Notes: generated from the letters alone by a model not told the origin. Numbered from the stretch's first letter, positions 53,268 to 63,779 are shown. The stretch: DNA of 64,000 bases from Chryseobacterium piperi (GCF_002285635.2 NZ_CP023049.2:1550001-1614000), one strand, 5' to 3'. Translations and numbers: made by a program.

Positions 53268-53795
53268 TTATTTTGTTGTTTTTAATTGCTGTATAAAAAC
53301 ATCTTCGATAGGTGCTTTTTCAGCAACAACTTTATCTACAATATCATTGGGAACTGTCATAGAGAGAACGTACTGCTTTACCTTCCAGTCACCATTTATT
53401 TTTTCAAGAACACCGGAACCTCTGCAAATTTTCATCTGAGTATCCAATAACTCATCAAACCATGCCATTTTCCTGTCTTTACTAAAATAGATATTTCTTT
53501 TTAGAGCTGTAAAATTCCAGGTTCTCTTTTTATCAAAATGAGGTTTTGCCCAAATCATAAAAGCTTTTTTATCCCAAACTTCTGTAGCATCTGTTCCGAT
53601 AAATGTAGATTCATCAGCAAAATAATTAAAGTAATGGGTAAAATCAGCTTTCGCTGCGGCTGCATTAAAACCGTCAAGCATCGTATTGATCAAGGCTTTA
53701 TCTTTTTCAAATCCGGAATTTTTTGATTGTGCAGAAATCCCAATGCTTCCGCATAGAAAAAGCATTAGTGTATAAATGATTGTTACTCTTTTCAT
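53268..53795 (-). CDS. Secreted NTF2/SnoaL-like protein
   Basis: A 175-residue protein with a signal peptide (cleavage near ISAQS). The mature part has the NTF2-like cone fold pattern: INTMLDGFNAAAAKADFTHYFNYFADESTFIGTDATE, then FSKDRKMAWFDELLD and GSGVLEKINGDWKVKQYVLS. Such nuclear-transport-factor-2-type domains bind small ligands or act as accessory domains. Its place between the GH13 amylase and the MFS transporter suggests a role in maltodextrin use, but nothing in the sequence proves it. Confidence 0.7.
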   Translation of the reverse strand: MKRVTIIYTLMLFLCGSIGISAQSKNSGFEKDKALINTMLDGFNAAAAKADFTHYFNYFADESTFIGTDATEVWDKKAFMIWAKPHFDKKRTWNFTALKRNIYFSKDRKMAWFDELLDTQMKICRGSGVLEKINGDWKVKQYVLSMTVPNDIVDKVVAEKAPIEDVFIQQLKTTK

Positions 53796-53827
53796 ATTTT
53801 AAAATTAAGTAAATAAATGGATTGATG

Positions 53828-55690
53828 TTATTTTTGAAGTTCGATAATCATGGAACTTTTTGCCGGTATAGCTAAGGTTTTCTCCAAAGACAGTTCTTTC
53901 CCTGAAAGAATTTCTTTTCCTTTTTGAACTGTTCCCAAAGATTCAGCAAAACGTTTCAGATCGAGAGTCTGTTCCTTTTCATTACTGTTGACTATAACCA
54001 TTACACTTTCTTTTTCATTATACCTGAAATATACGAAAACATTGTCCTGGGGAATATAGTTTTTAGTTTTTCCTGTATGAATCACTTCTTTTCCTTTTCT
54101 CCAGTTGAGTAGTTTTTGAGAAAACTCATAGAACTCTTTCTGTTCTGCAGTTTGGGTAGCAGTATTGAAAGCATTTTGCGGATCCGATTTCCATCCTCCG
54201 GGAAAGTCTCTACGAATATCAGCATCGCCACCTGTTTTTTTATCCCCTCTCATTCCAATTTCGGAACCATAATAAATCTGCGGAATTCCACGCACCGTTG
54301 AAATTACAGTAAGTGCCATTTTATATGCTTGTGGATTGGCTTTAAAAATTTCATTCCATCGTTCCGTATCATGGTTTTCAAAAAAAACCATCACATTATT
54401 GATATCCGGATAGAGAAAGTCACTGGTGAATACATTATACAATTTATTCAATCCGCTATCCCAACCTTCTTTTTCATTAAATGCTTTGGGCATATCTCCA
54501 TATAACATGAAATCCATAACCGATGGCAGGTTCGAATTATAATGAGCCGCTTCTCCCGTTTTGGAATCTTTCTGCCATGCTGAAATATAGCCCGCCGTAT
54601 TGAGCCACGTTTCTCCAACAATATTAAATTTCGGATATTCATCCGTGATGGCTTTAGCCCATTTTGCCATAGCTTCTTTATCATTGTATGGATAGGTATC
54701 TACACGAAATCCCCCCAATTCAGCATATTCGATCCACCAGATAGCATTTTGAATCAGGTATTTCAGAACTAAAGGATTTTTTTGATTGATATCCGGCATA
54801 GTGGTATCAAACCATCCGTCCAGGGCATATTTTTTATCGATTTCCGAAGCATTGGTATCGAATTGAGTAGTCGTTTTATAGTTAGAACGGTAAAAGCCTT
54901 TTTCCCCCTCATCAAACCAATGAATCCAGTCTTTGGTAGGAAGGTCTTTAATCATCCAATGGGATACTCCCCAGTGATTCGTCACATAATCCAGCACCAA
55001 TTTCATTTTTCTCTTATTTAACTCACGGGACAGCTCACGGTATTCTTCGTTGGTCCCATAACGGCCATCGATTTTATAAAGATCCGTCTGTGCATATCCG
55101 TGGTAAGAATAGACTTTTTCATTATCTTCAGTAACCGGTGTCAACCACACTGATGTAGCCCCTAAATTTTGAATATAATCCAGATTGTTGATAATCCCAC
55201 GAAGGTCTCCGCCATGTCTTCCGTTGGGAAGTTTTCTGTTTGCTTTTTCAATCAGATCGGGACGTGAGTCGTTTTTTTCATCCCCATTGGCAAAACGATC
55301 CGGCATAATCAGATACATAACATCTTTAGAACTAAAAGATTCACGATCGGCTGAACCACTTTGTCTTGGTTTTAACTCATAGGTATAAGATCCAATTTTT
55401 TTCTTTCCTTTTTTAATATTGATTTTAAATGCAGGAACATTAATTTCATTGGTGTTTACTGTAACGAAAACATAATTAGGGTTTTCAACTTTCCGGATGT
55501 CTTTTATCTGAATGCCGTCCGAAAGCTCAATTTCATTGTCTGCAAGCCCCTTCCCATACACCAGTATCTGAAGTTCAGGGTTTTTCATTCCTTTCCACCA
55601 GAAGGCAGGTTCTACCCTTTCTACTGTTTTTAGTTGTGAAAAAGCAAATGAAGCTGCTGAAAGAGCCCATATCACGTATATTTTTTTCAT
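53828..55690 (-). CDS. Secreted GH13 alpha-amylase/neopullulanase-like enzyme
   Basis: About 620 residues from the ATG at 55690, which begins the signal peptide (MKKIYVIWALSAASFAFSQ); the upstream ATG at 55729 would put 13 residues before it. An N-terminal Ig-like domain (about residues 20-115) precedes a GH13 barrel. The catalytic residues are visible: nucleophile Asp in GGFRVDTYPYND, acid Glu in IVGETWLN, and the transition-state Asp in FFENHDTER. A C-terminal beta domain follows. It is probably periplasmic or surface and cleaves starch oligosaccharides or cyclodextrins. Confidence 0.88.
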   Translation of the reverse strand: MKKIYVIWALSAASFAFSQLKTVERVEPAFWWKGMKNPELQILVYGKGLADNEIELSDGIQIKDIRKVENPNYVFVTVNTNEINVPAFKINIKKGKKKIGSYTYELKPRQSGSADRESFSSKDVMYLIMPDRFANGDEKNDSRPDLIEKANRKLPNGRHGGDLRGIINNLDYIQNLGATSVWLTPVTEDNEKVYSYHGYAQTDLYKIDGRYGTNEEYRELSRELNKRKMKLVLDYVTNHWGVSHWMIKDLPTKDWIHWFDEGEKGFYRSNYKTTTQFDTNASEIDKKYALDGWFDTTMPDINQKNPLVLKYLIQNAIWWIEYAELGGFRVDTYPYNDKEAMAKWAKAITDEYPKFNIVGETWLNTAGYISAWQKDSKTGEAAHYNSNLPSVMDFMLYGDMPKAFNEKEGWDSGLNKLYNVFTSDFLYPDINNVMVFFENHDTERWNEIFKANPQAYKMALTVISTVRGIPQIYYGSEIGMRGDKKTGGDADIRRDFPGGWKSDPQNAFNTATQTAEQKEFYEFSQKLLNWRKGKEVIHTGKTKNYIPQDNVFVYFRYNEKESVMVIVNSNEKEQTLDLKRFAESLGTVQKGKEILSGKELSLEKTLAIPAKSSMIIELQK

Positions 55691-55708
55691 AATGGATTGG
55701 TTTAAAAA

Positions 55709-55739
55709 AACCTTACAGGAATAAATCACCTGTAAGGTT
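55709..55739 (-). terminator. Terminator between GH97 and GH13 genes
   Basis: AACCTTACAGG (55709-55719) and CCTGTAAGGTT (55729-55739) form a perfect 11-bp stem followed on the minus strand by a run of T, ending 18 bp before the GH13 start codon. Confidence 0.8.
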
Positions 55740-55762
55740 ATGGTTTAAGTTCAAGCTTAAAA

Positions 55763-57919
55763 TTACTTCACTGGTTTGATGGAAATTGCAAAACCTCCAC
55801 TTCTCGCCATTTTAAAATTGATTTTAGACTTGCTTGTAATTTGCTTTTTGTAGATATTATAGCTTTGTGGATTATCAATATAATCAGCATCTTTTCCATC
55901 TTCATAAATCGTTGCTTCATATTTTTGACCTTTATCCAGGAAAGAGAAATCTACAGTGTATTCACGTTTGTTTTCATCGGTAATACCACCCACAAACCAG
56001 TTTTCAGTTCCTTTAGCTTTTCTGGCTGTTACAACATAATCTCCAGGTTCTGCTGCTAATATTTTAGTATCATCCCAATCCGCTGCTACATCTTTAATAA
56101 ACTGGAAAGCATCCATATGCTTTTTATAGTTTTCAGGTAAGTCTGCAGCCATCTGAAGCGGCATATACATCGTAACATAAAGTGCCAATTGTTTCACCAA
56201 AGTCGTTTTCACAAAACGAGTATCACCAGGGAAATAATAATCCAGCTTAGTCTGGAAAATTCCCGGGGTATAATCCATTGAACCACCCATCCATCTCGTG
56301 AATGGTAAAATAGTCTGGTGATCCGCGTTGTTTCCGCCAAATGCTTCATATTCCGTTCCACGTGCTGCTTCTGCAGAAATATAGTTCGGATACGTACGGC
56401 TTTCTCCCGTAGGACGTACAGATTCATGAGAATTGATCATGATTTTATAGTCATTCGCTTTTTCTGCAATTCTATAATAATGATTGATCGTCCACTGAGA
56501 ATAATGATGCTCTCCTCTTGGAATAATATCTCCTACATATCCAGTTTTCACAGCATCATATCCATATTTGTTCATCAGCTGGAATGCCTTATCAGACCAT
56601 CTTTCGTAATTCGTTGCCGAACCTGATGTTTCATGGTGCATGATCAGTTTGATTCCTTTAGAATGAGCATATTCATTTAACATTTTGATATCGAAATCCG
56701 GATAAGGGGTAATGAAGTCAAAAACAAATTCTTTGGAATGACCAAACCAATCTTCCCAACCGATATTCCAGCCTTCAATTAAAAGTCCCTGGAAACCGTT
56801 TTCAGCGGCAAAATCAATATATTCTTTAACTTTTGTATTGTTTGCTGCATGTTTTCCGTTAGGGGTTAATTTGGTAAAATCGGTTTTACCTAAATGAACG
56901 TTTTCTGCCGTAGAATAGGCCCATTGGGATTTCCCGATGATCATTTCCCACCAAACACCCATGTATTTTGTAGGATGAATATATGAAGTATCTTTATATT
57001 TTGTAGGTTCATTAAGATTAAAAATCATCTTTGAATCCATCACTTCTTCAGCTTTCGGTGAAACGATAATCGTTCTCCAAGGGGTAACTGAAGGCGTCTG
57101 AATATATCCTTTAGCTCCCTGCCTATCGGCCGTAAGATGCGTTTTGAATTTAAAATTCTGAGCATCTACCTCTAAATGTGATGCCGGGTAATCCAGAACA
57201 GCTGCTTCTGCAACATTCACATATAACGGATTCTTTCCTTCTTTTTTTAACATTAAAGGCGACTGAACTGCATTTTTAACCAATGACTGAGAAGCATTGG
57301 CATCAAAGGCTTTATCCCATTTTGCCGGAATTTCAGAGATTCTAGTTTCCTGATACTGATATTCCTGGGAATCATAATCAGCTACAATCCACCATGCCTT
57401 CATATCAGTAGGGAAATCAATTTCAGAATCCTCTTCTCTGATGACAAAATAATTAAGGTTTTTCTGTTGTGGGAATTCATATCTGAATCCTAATCCATCA
57501 TTGAATAATCTGAATTTCACCACAATACTTCTGTCTGTAGAAGCCTGGTTAAGCGTAACCGCTAATTCATTATAATGGTTGATATAGTTTTTCTTTTCTC
57601 CAAGAACAGGTTGCCATGTTTCATTTTTGGAATCCCTTTTCTCTTCTGTTTTTGTAAAACCATTGTTCAGATCAAATTTTGCATCTTCAGATTTTGCAAT
57701 TTCAGAGGCAAATTTGATAGCTGAGTCTTTAAATAATCTCAATCCTAATTTAGAATCTTCAACAACAACCGCTCCGTTATATTTTAAGTTATAATAAGGA
57801 ACCCCCTGCTTTAACTGAAAGTTCATTTCAAACTTTCCGTCCGGTGATTTTAAAGTTTGTGCATTAACGCCTGCGAACATCATTGAGAACAATAAAGCTC
57901 CAACTGTAATTTTCTTCAT
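55763..57919 (-). CDS. susB: GH97 alpha-glucosidase (SusB-like)
   Basis: A 718-residue protein with a signal peptide (to VNAQ). The N-terminal beta-super-sandwich includes YFVIREEDSEIDFPTDMKAW. The central barrel carries GLLIEGWNIGWEDWFGHS, MINSHESVRPTGE and EAARGTEYEAFGG, the segments that hold catalytic and calcium-binding glutamates in GH97. The Glu in NSHES points to the inverting alpha-glucosidase type rather than the retaining alpha-galactosidase type. It releases glucose from maltodextrins in the periplasm. It follows susE on the same strand. Confidence 0.9.
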   Translation of the reverse strand: MKKITVGALLFSMMFAGVNAQTLKSPDGKFEMNFQLKQGVPYYNLKYNGAVVVEDSKLGLRLFKDSAIKFASEIAKSEDAKFDLNNGFTKTEEKRDSKNETWQPVLGEKKNYINHYNELAVTLNQASTDRSIVVKFRLFNDGLGFRYEFPQQKNLNYFVIREEDSEIDFPTDMKAWWIVADYDSQEYQYQETRISEIPAKWDKAFDANASQSLVKNAVQSPLMLKKEGKNPLYVNVAEAAVLDYPASHLEVDAQNFKFKTHLTADRQGAKGYIQTPSVTPWRTIIVSPKAEEVMDSKMIFNLNEPTKYKDTSYIHPTKYMGVWWEMIIGKSQWAYSTAENVHLGKTDFTKLTPNGKHAANNTKVKEYIDFAAENGFQGLLIEGWNIGWEDWFGHSKEFVFDFITPYPDFDIKMLNEYAHSKGIKLIMHHETSGSATNYERWSDKAFQLMNKYGYDAVKTGYVGDIIPRGEHHYSQWTINHYYRIAEKANDYKIMINSHESVRPTGESRTYPNYISAEAARGTEYEAFGGNNADHQTILPFTRWMGGSMDYTPGIFQTKLDYYFPGDTRFVKTTLVKQLALYVTMYMPLQMAADLPENYKKHMDAFQFIKDVAADWDDTKILAAEPGDYVVTARKAKGTENWFVGGITDENKREYTVDFSFLDKGQKYEATIYEDGKDADYIDNPQSYNIYKKQITSKSKINFKMARSGGFAISIKPVK

Positions 57920-57949
57920 AATGACTATTTATAAGTTTTAAAAATAAGT

Positions 57950-57975
57950 AAAGTGTTGCCCAAAAGCAACACTTT
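57950..57975 (-). terminator. Intercistronic hairpin between susE and susB
   Basis: AAAGTGTTGC (57950-57959) and GCAACACTTT (57966-57975) form a perfect 10-bp stem with a weak T-run. It may be a partial terminator or an mRNA-stabilising element that sets susCDE above enzyme expression. Confidence 0.6.
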
Positions 57976-58000
57976 GCTATAAAAATTAAATTAAGATTTG

Positions 58001-59107
58001 TTATAAAGGCTGTATTTTATAAACGCCTAACTTTAAATCAACAGAAATTTTATAATTTCCTCCTGTTCCATCAAATTTAATATTTCCATTGCTGTCTTTA
58101 GGTCCAAGATAGCCTGTATTACCAGCACTTTCTATATTTCCCCAATCTAAACTTCCCCAACTCTGCTGTCCTAAAAATTTAAATTCTGAAGCTGCAGCAA
58201 GAGTAGTTGTATATTCAAATTTTCCGTCGCCAAGATTCGTCATTGCAATAGCATTAGCTACATCCCAACCGTTAACAGTTCCTACGATGTACAAATTAGC
58301 AGGATTCCAAACATTGACAGAAGAAGGAGAAACAACAATACTTTTTTGTGCTGGATCCGCATTAATAGCTATTTTGTACATTCCCGTCGTTCCTGTAAAT
58401 TGGATATTTTCAGAAGGTGCAGCCACTAAATTAGGAGACCAGGTTTTAAAATATTTGTAATCATTATTCATTCCCGTTGCATCCAAACTATAGTTTAAAG
58501 GAGACCATGCCTGCTGACCTAAGAATCTGAAAGATTTACCATTTTCCAAATAAGTATAGATGGTTGAAAAATTATCTTTCTTGTATAATAATTTAGCATT
58601 TACCTCACTCCAGCCTACTGATGAAGCATCACCTACCAGATAAAAAGAAGGAAGTTCTGTTATATACGGAGTTACCGTTAGAGCAATCACATTAGAATAA
58701 TAGGTTCTATAATTAGGTATCTCTGATTTTAAACGAACTTCGATTTGAGTGGGAGCAGCAGTACCAACTCCCATAGATAAAATGATTGTATTAAGCTCTT
58801 CAACAGTGAGTGAACGTTTAGTTAATCCCCCTTCAATTACAGTTAATTTTGGAGATGCAAAATCTGACCCTTTTAATGCAAACTCTAAAGAATTACTAAT
58901 TTCAAGGTTGATTCCATAATTAGAATTAACCCATTCAAAAGTTATTGCCTTATCATCATTATTATCACTTTCCAATACTACAGAAGTTACATCAGATTTT
59001 AAGGAAGGAGGAGTTCCTTCTCCTATAACTGTTTTATCGTCATCCTCACAAGAGTACAGTAAAAATCCTAAAATGAGAACGAATGATATTTTAAATATAT
59101 TTTTCAT
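58001..59107 (-). CDS. susE: SusE/SusF-family surface glycan-binding lipoprotein
   Basis: A 368-residue lipoprotein with lipobox LYSC (Cys at about residue 20) followed by an acidic EDDDK export signal. An N-terminal Ig-like region (VTSVVLESDNNDDKAITFEW) precedes two tandem starch-binding modules at about residues 155-265 and 275-368. These two are visibly related: FYLVGDASSVGWSEVNA and LYIVGTVNGWDVANA, RFLGQQAWSPL and KFLGQQSWGSL. Such SusE/F proteins hold starch at the cell surface for SusCD. It lies 20 bp after susD. Confidence 0.88.
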   Translation of the reverse strand: MKNIFKISFVLILGFLLYSCEDDDKTVIGEGTPPSLKSDVTSVVLESDNNDDKAITFEWVNSNYGINLEISNSLEFALKGSDFASPKLTVIEGGLTKRSLTVEELNTIILSMGVGTAAPTQIEVRLKSEIPNYRTYYSNVIALTVTPYITELPSFYLVGDASSVGWSEVNAKLLYKKDNFSTIYTYLENGKSFRFLGQQAWSPLNYSLDATGMNNDYKYFKTWSPNLVAAPSENIQFTGTTGMYKIAINADPAQKSIVVSPSSVNVWNPANLYIVGTVNGWDVANAIAMTNLGDGKFEYTTTLAAASEFKFLGQQSWGSLDWGNIESAGNTGYLGPKDSNGNIKFDGTGGNYKISVDLKLGVYKIQPL

Positions 59108-59127
59108 GTTTAAAATTTAATAAGAAA

Positions 59128-60678
59128 TTAATACCCAGGATTTTGTTTCAAATTAGGATTTGCCTGCAATGCCGAAACAGGAATTGGAAATACATTATAA
59201 TTAGCAGAAATAGAAGTTCCGTTTAAAACCCCTCCTTTCCAAGGCCATAAATAAGTTGCCCCTGTAAATCTTCCATATCGAATTAAATCCTGTCTTCTTA
59301 CTCCTTCTAAACCAAGTTCTCTACCTCTCTCATCTAATATGTTCTGCAATGAAATATTTGATAAAGGATTTGCATTAGCTCTTGAACGTATTAAATTAAC
59401 ATAAGTAAGTCCTTGCGGAATAGTAGCAGTGGACGCTCCTCTAAGCGCACATTCAGCGTAGATAAGATAAGTATCTGCCAATCTAAACAATGGAAAGTCT
59501 GTGGAAGAAAATGCAGTTACATTTCCAGTACCATCGGTATTTCTATTGGTATATTTAATTGACGGATAGCCATCCGTCCATTCTTTGTAATCTGTCATCT
59601 CATAATTATGTCCTGTTGTCCAAAAAAGACGAGCTCTTGTATCGCTAGTACTGGCAAGTTCTGCTGCACTGGAACCAAAAAGACCATACCATGCTTTCGT
59701 AGCTCTATGTCCTCCCCAACCTTCAGTAGCGCCATAAGTTGCTAAATTCATTGTCGTAGAATTCAAATTACCATTCACAATATAAGTAGTATTACCAAAA
59801 CTTTGAGATGAAGTAGCATCTGCGATTAATGGAAAAATAATTTCTTTTGATGTATTGTTATCTGCTCTAAAGTTTTTAATGAAGTTTGACTCTAGTTGAT
59901 ATTTCCCGCTAGCGATTACTTTTGCAGCATACGTAGCTGCATCATTATATCTCGCAGTTCCAGTGTATACTTCAGCATTTAAATAAAGTTTTGCCAACAG
60001 CATTTCTACAACAGCCTGATTAGCTCTTCCATAAGTATTGGATGGTGCAATTTTCGCTTCAATATCTTTAAGTTCAGATTCCACGAAATTAAAAAGCTCA
60101 ATTCTGGACGCTTCCGGAAGTGGTGTTAAAGTTTCAAAAGTATCATCATTAACTAGTGGTCCCTTACCGAAAAAGTCAATTAGATAATAATAAGATAATG
60201 CTCTTAAAAAACGTAATTCACTAATATACTGATCTTCGTTAGGTACCTCTACTTTATTTTTAAGGATCAGGATTAGGTTCGTAGTTTGTGGTATTGTATA
60301 ATAAATTCTATCATAAACATATTTAAAAAATTTATTATTTGAATTCCATCCTGTAGTAGTCGTTAATTGATCCAGACCATTATCTCCCCAACGGTTTTTC
60401 ATTCCATCTGCTGTAAAATCATTAAGATTTACTAAACCTCTGATAAATGGGGATTCTCCAGCATTGGCTCCAGCGATATCAGAATCACCCGGACCACTTA
60501 CACTTGAAAGTGCAAATGTAGAATACATTCTGGATAGAAGCCCTTCCATAGCATTGGGATCCCTTATTAGAAGCTCCTCCAAAGTCAGGTCAAACTTTGG
60601 CTGTGTTTCTAAATCATTGGTACAAGAAGCAAAAAGCAACCCCACTGCTAATAAACTATATATTTTTATTTTTTTCAT
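59128..60678 (-). CDS. susD: RagB/SusD-family glycan-binding lipoprotein
   Basis: A 516-residue lipoprotein with lipobox FASC (Cys at about residue 19). Characteristic SusD elements are ELRFLRALSYYYLIDFFG, the TPR-like helices (AKLYLNAEVYTG), and a C-terminal block with RLADTYLIYAECALRG, IRSRAN, ILDERGRELGLEGVRRQDLIRYG and LKQNPGY. SusD caps the SusC barrel and hands it oligosaccharides. It starts 11 bp after the susC stop codon. Confidence 0.93.
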   Translation of the reverse strand: MKKIKIYSLLAVGLLFASCTNDLETQPKFDLTLEELLIRDPNAMEGLLSRMYSTFALSSVSGPGDSDIAGANAGESPFIRGLVNLNDFTADGMKNRWGDNGLDQLTTTTGWNSNNKFFKYVYDRIYYTIPQTTNLILILKNKVEVPNEDQYISELRFLRALSYYYLIDFFGKGPLVNDDTFETLTPLPEASRIELFNFVESELKDIEAKIAPSNTYGRANQAVVEMLLAKLYLNAEVYTGTARYNDAATYAAKVIASGKYQLESNFIKNFRADNNTSKEIIFPLIADATSSQSFGNTTYIVNGNLNSTTMNLATYGATEGWGGHRATKAWYGLFGSSAAELASTSDTRARLFWTTGHNYEMTDYKEWTDGYPSIKYTNRNTDGTGNVTAFSSTDFPLFRLADTYLIYAECALRGASTATIPQGLTYVNLIRSRANANPLSNISLQNILDERGRELGLEGVRRQDLIRYGRFTGATYLWPWKGGVLNGTSISANYNVFPIPVSALQANPNLKQNPGY

Positions 60679-60689
60679 TATTGTTCAAA

Positions 60690-63569
60690 TTAAAAGTTAA
60701 AATTAAATCCAACTGTATAAATCCTTGGTCTTGGATAGAAATTATTATCAATTCCGCCAAAGTTTTCCGGATCCTGGCCTTTATATTTTGTAATAATAAA
60801 AGCATTATTCACAGATCCATATACTCTCAAACTCACTTTATTTCCAAAAATATTTTCAATATTATATCCTAAGGTTACATTATCTAATCTTAAAAAAGAT
60901 GCATCATGCAAGAAGTAATCTGAGAAATACATATTATCAGTTGGCTGTATTAAATTAGGGGAATATTGTCCATTACTGAAATCCAACAAATTACTTAGGT
61001 GCTCTGAATTAGGTGTTCTTGCCTGATTAACAAACCCTTGTGCAACATGTCTTCCATCATATACTTTTCCACCAATTTGTCCTCTAAAATTAGCCGTAAG
61101 ATCCCAGTTTTTATAATTTAAACTTGTACCAAATCCAAAAGTAAAGTTGGGAATTAATTGAGCATTATATCGATCCTCATTCGTAATTTTACCATCCCCA
61201 TTTCTATCTACAAAAGTGTCAGCAATTGGATTTCCATTAGTATCATAGACTTGCTCAAACACCCATGCCGAATTAGGTTGCAGCCCCACTACATGATAAG
61301 CAATATTGACTCCTGTACCAACCGGTAATCCTCCTCCTGCTGAAATCCTATCATAGTATCCCAATTCTAATATTTTTCCCTTATTGTAAGATAAGTTACC
61401 AAACACATTCCAGTTAACGTTTTCTGTTTTAATAGGATTAACATTCAAATTCATTTCAACCCCTCTGTTACGTAAAGAACCAACATTTCTAACAATTTCG
61501 TTTGTTAATCCCTGACCTGGAGGTACTGGTGACTTCAATAGTAGATCTGTAGATTTTCTATCATACAAATCAATACTTCCTGAAACAATATTTCCTCTAA
61601 ATAAACTAAAATCAACCCCAATATTCCAGCTGGTTGTCGTTTCCCATTTTAAATCAGGATTAAAACCTAATGCTGAATAAATATTAAATCCTGGAAGATA
61701 TTGAGAGTTTTCACTTCCTAGAGAAAATAAGGGTCTTGATGGATAAAAGCCTCCTGCAGGTCCCGTTATATCTTGCTGCCCTGTTTGACCCCAGCCTATT
61801 CTCAGCTTTAATTCTTTTACAGCTGTAGAATTTTTCAGGAATGATTCTTCCTGCATTTTCCAGGCAAAAGCTGCAGAAGGAAAATAACCCCATTGGTTAT
61901 TAAACCCGTTAAATAACGAGGAAGCATCTGCTCGGAGTGATGCTGTGAACAAATATTTATTTAAAATATCAATATTTGTTCGTCCAAAGAATGATTGTAA
62001 ATTAAGGTGGTTAAAATATCCAAACGTAGGGTTAGCCCTATTCGGTTGTGGAATACGAAGGCCACTTCCTGAAGGATCTGCATAAAATTGTTCTTTATTA
62101 CCATCATATCTAAAGTCCTGGTAAGAATATCCTCCTTGTATTAAAAAGTTGGTGAAGAAATCATTAATTTTTCTAGTGTAAACTAAATAGGCATCTAAAT
62201 TTCTATTGTTGGTAAACTGATTTTCAGCATAAGCTAAACCAGGATTATAAATTATGTCATTTAGAGAATTATAAGTCAAATTAATAACCGAATTTCTTGC
62301 ATTATTATCATAGGTCTCCCGAATCTTCGTTCTGGAAGATTCAATTCCCATATTAACAACAGCTCTTAAATCTGGAAGAAAATGAAACTTATAATCCAAT
62401 TCAATATTTCCTAAAAATCTATAGGTATTTTCAGGACGATGTCTTTGCATTAATAATCCTAAAGGATTAGAGTCGTAAGTCAAATTCTCTACACCATTAG
62501 CTCTATAAAAATTTTGATAATAGCCCCCAAAATAGTTTTGTCCTGCAGCTTGCCCCCAGACATCTCTACTATAAACTGGTTGTGTGGGATTTCTTGATAA
62601 CGCAGAGCCAATAACACCCCCTGCATCTACCGTATTCTTATCTATTTTATATCCTTTTGCATTAATGTCAACCTTCAAGTGTTTATCAAAAAAGGTAGGG
62701 GTAATGCGTAAGGCTGCAGAATATCTTTCTAAATCATCATTTCTTACAACTCCTTCCGCTCTATTATAACCTAAAGATAAACGTATTGGTAATCTTTTAA
62801 ATAAATTTCCGGATGCACTAAAGTTATTATCTGTTGATACCGATGTTCTATAAACAACATCCTGCCAGTTAGTATCAAAAATCCTTCCCATTGTAGTAGG
62901 ATTATCCGGACTTCCTCCTACTCCTAGTTTCCATACATCGTTAGGGAAGTAGCTTTTAATAAAGTTGACATATTGACCAGAATCCATTACATCAATATAC
63001 TTTGTTACTTGTCCTACAGAAACATTGGTACTAAAACTCATTTTTAACCTACCTCCACCTGATTTGGTCTTGATCAGAATAACACCATTGGATGCCCTTG
63101 CCCCATAAATTGCGGTTGCTGAAGCATCTTTTAGTATAGAAAAAGATTCGATATCATTTGGGTTAATTAATGCAAGAGGGTTCTGAATACCTGCCGGATT
63201 AGTAGAATCAAGAGGAATTCCATCAATTACAATTAATGGATTATTAGATGCACTAAGAGAAGCCCCTCCACGAATCCTAATATTAGGAGCTGAATCAGGA
63301 GAACCACCAGCAGTAGTAATTCTAACACCCGGTGCTTTACCCTGAATAAGCTGATCAGCCGAAACAATAGCTCCTTTATTAAAATCTTTTTCAGTAACAG
63401 CCGTAACAGAACCTGTTAAATCTGTCTTTTTCTTTGCACCAAATCCAATCAGAACAACTTCTTCGATCTTTTTTTCCTTGGTAGCTGTATCTTTTATTTG
63501 CGCATGCATCACTGTACTAGCCAATAAAAATGCGGGCGCAATTTTTAATACCGTTGTAAAATTTTTCAC
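60690..63569 (-). CDS. susC: SusC/RagA-family TonB-linked outer-membrane transporter
   Basis: A 959-residue outer-membrane importer for oligosaccharides, driven by TonB. The signal peptide ends at VMHAQ. KIEEVVLIGFGAKKKTDLTG is the TonB-box and plug entry; the plug continues with IRIRGGASLSASNNPLIVIDG and ILKDASATAIYGARASNGVI. The barrel ends in YTVGFNFNF. It lacks the N-terminal carboxypeptidase-regulatory Ig domain found in most SusC proteins. It is the first gene of the left-facing starch/maltodextrin locus. Confidence 0.93.
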   Translation of the reverse strand: MKNFTTVLKIAPAFLLASTVMHAQIKDTATKEKKIEEVVLIGFGAKKKTDLTGSVTAVTEKDFNKGAIVSADQLIQGKAPGVRITTAGGSPDSAPNIRIRGGASLSASNNPLIVIDGIPLDSTNPAGIQNPLALINPNDIESFSILKDASATAIYGARASNGVILIKTKSGGGRLKMSFSTNVSVGQVTKYIDVMDSGQYVNFIKSYFPNDVWKLGVGGSPDNPTTMGRIFDTNWQDVVYRTSVSTDNNFSASGNLFKRLPIRLSLGYNRAEGVVRNDDLERYSAALRITPTFFDKHLKVDINAKGYKIDKNTVDAGGVIGSALSRNPTQPVYSRDVWGQAAGQNYFGGYYQNFYRANGVENLTYDSNPLGLLMQRHRPENTYRFLGNIELDYKFHFLPDLRAVVNMGIESSRTKIRETYDNNARNSVINLTYNSLNDIIYNPGLAYAENQFTNNRNLDAYLVYTRKINDFFTNFLIQGGYSYQDFRYDGNKEQFYADPSGSGLRIPQPNRANPTFGYFNHLNLQSFFGRTNIDILNKYLFTASLRADASSLFNGFNNQWGYFPSAAFAWKMQEESFLKNSTAVKELKLRIGWGQTGQQDITGPAGGFYPSRPLFSLGSENSQYLPGFNIYSALGFNPDLKWETTTSWNIGVDFSLFRGNIVSGSIDLYDRKSTDLLLKSPVPPGQGLTNEIVRNVGSLRNRGVEMNLNVNPIKTENVNWNVFGNLSYNKGKILELGYYDRISAGGGLPVGTGVNIAYHVVGLQPNSAWVFEQVYDTNGNPIADTFVDRNGDGKITNEDRYNAQLIPNFTFGFGTSLNYKNWDLTANFRGQIGGKVYDGRHVAQGFVNQARTPNSEHLSNLLDFSNGQYSPNLIQPTDNMYFSDYFLHDASFLRLDNVTLGYNIENIFGNKVSLRVYGSVNNAFIITKYKGQDPENFGGIDNNFYPRPRIYTVGFNFNF

Positions 63570-63779
63570 AATATTGTTTTTATATAAGTTTCGTTTTTGT
63601 AAGTAATACTGGCACGAGGCCAGTCTTGCAATTTATAAAAAAAATGTAATTATCATAAATTTAATGAAAATTAAGATAATTTTATGTAAATTAAAACCCT
63701 TTCAAAAATCAAATATCTGTTTTCCATATACTTATATTAAATTATGCAATACATAACATGTGTTATTTTTCAATCGAAA

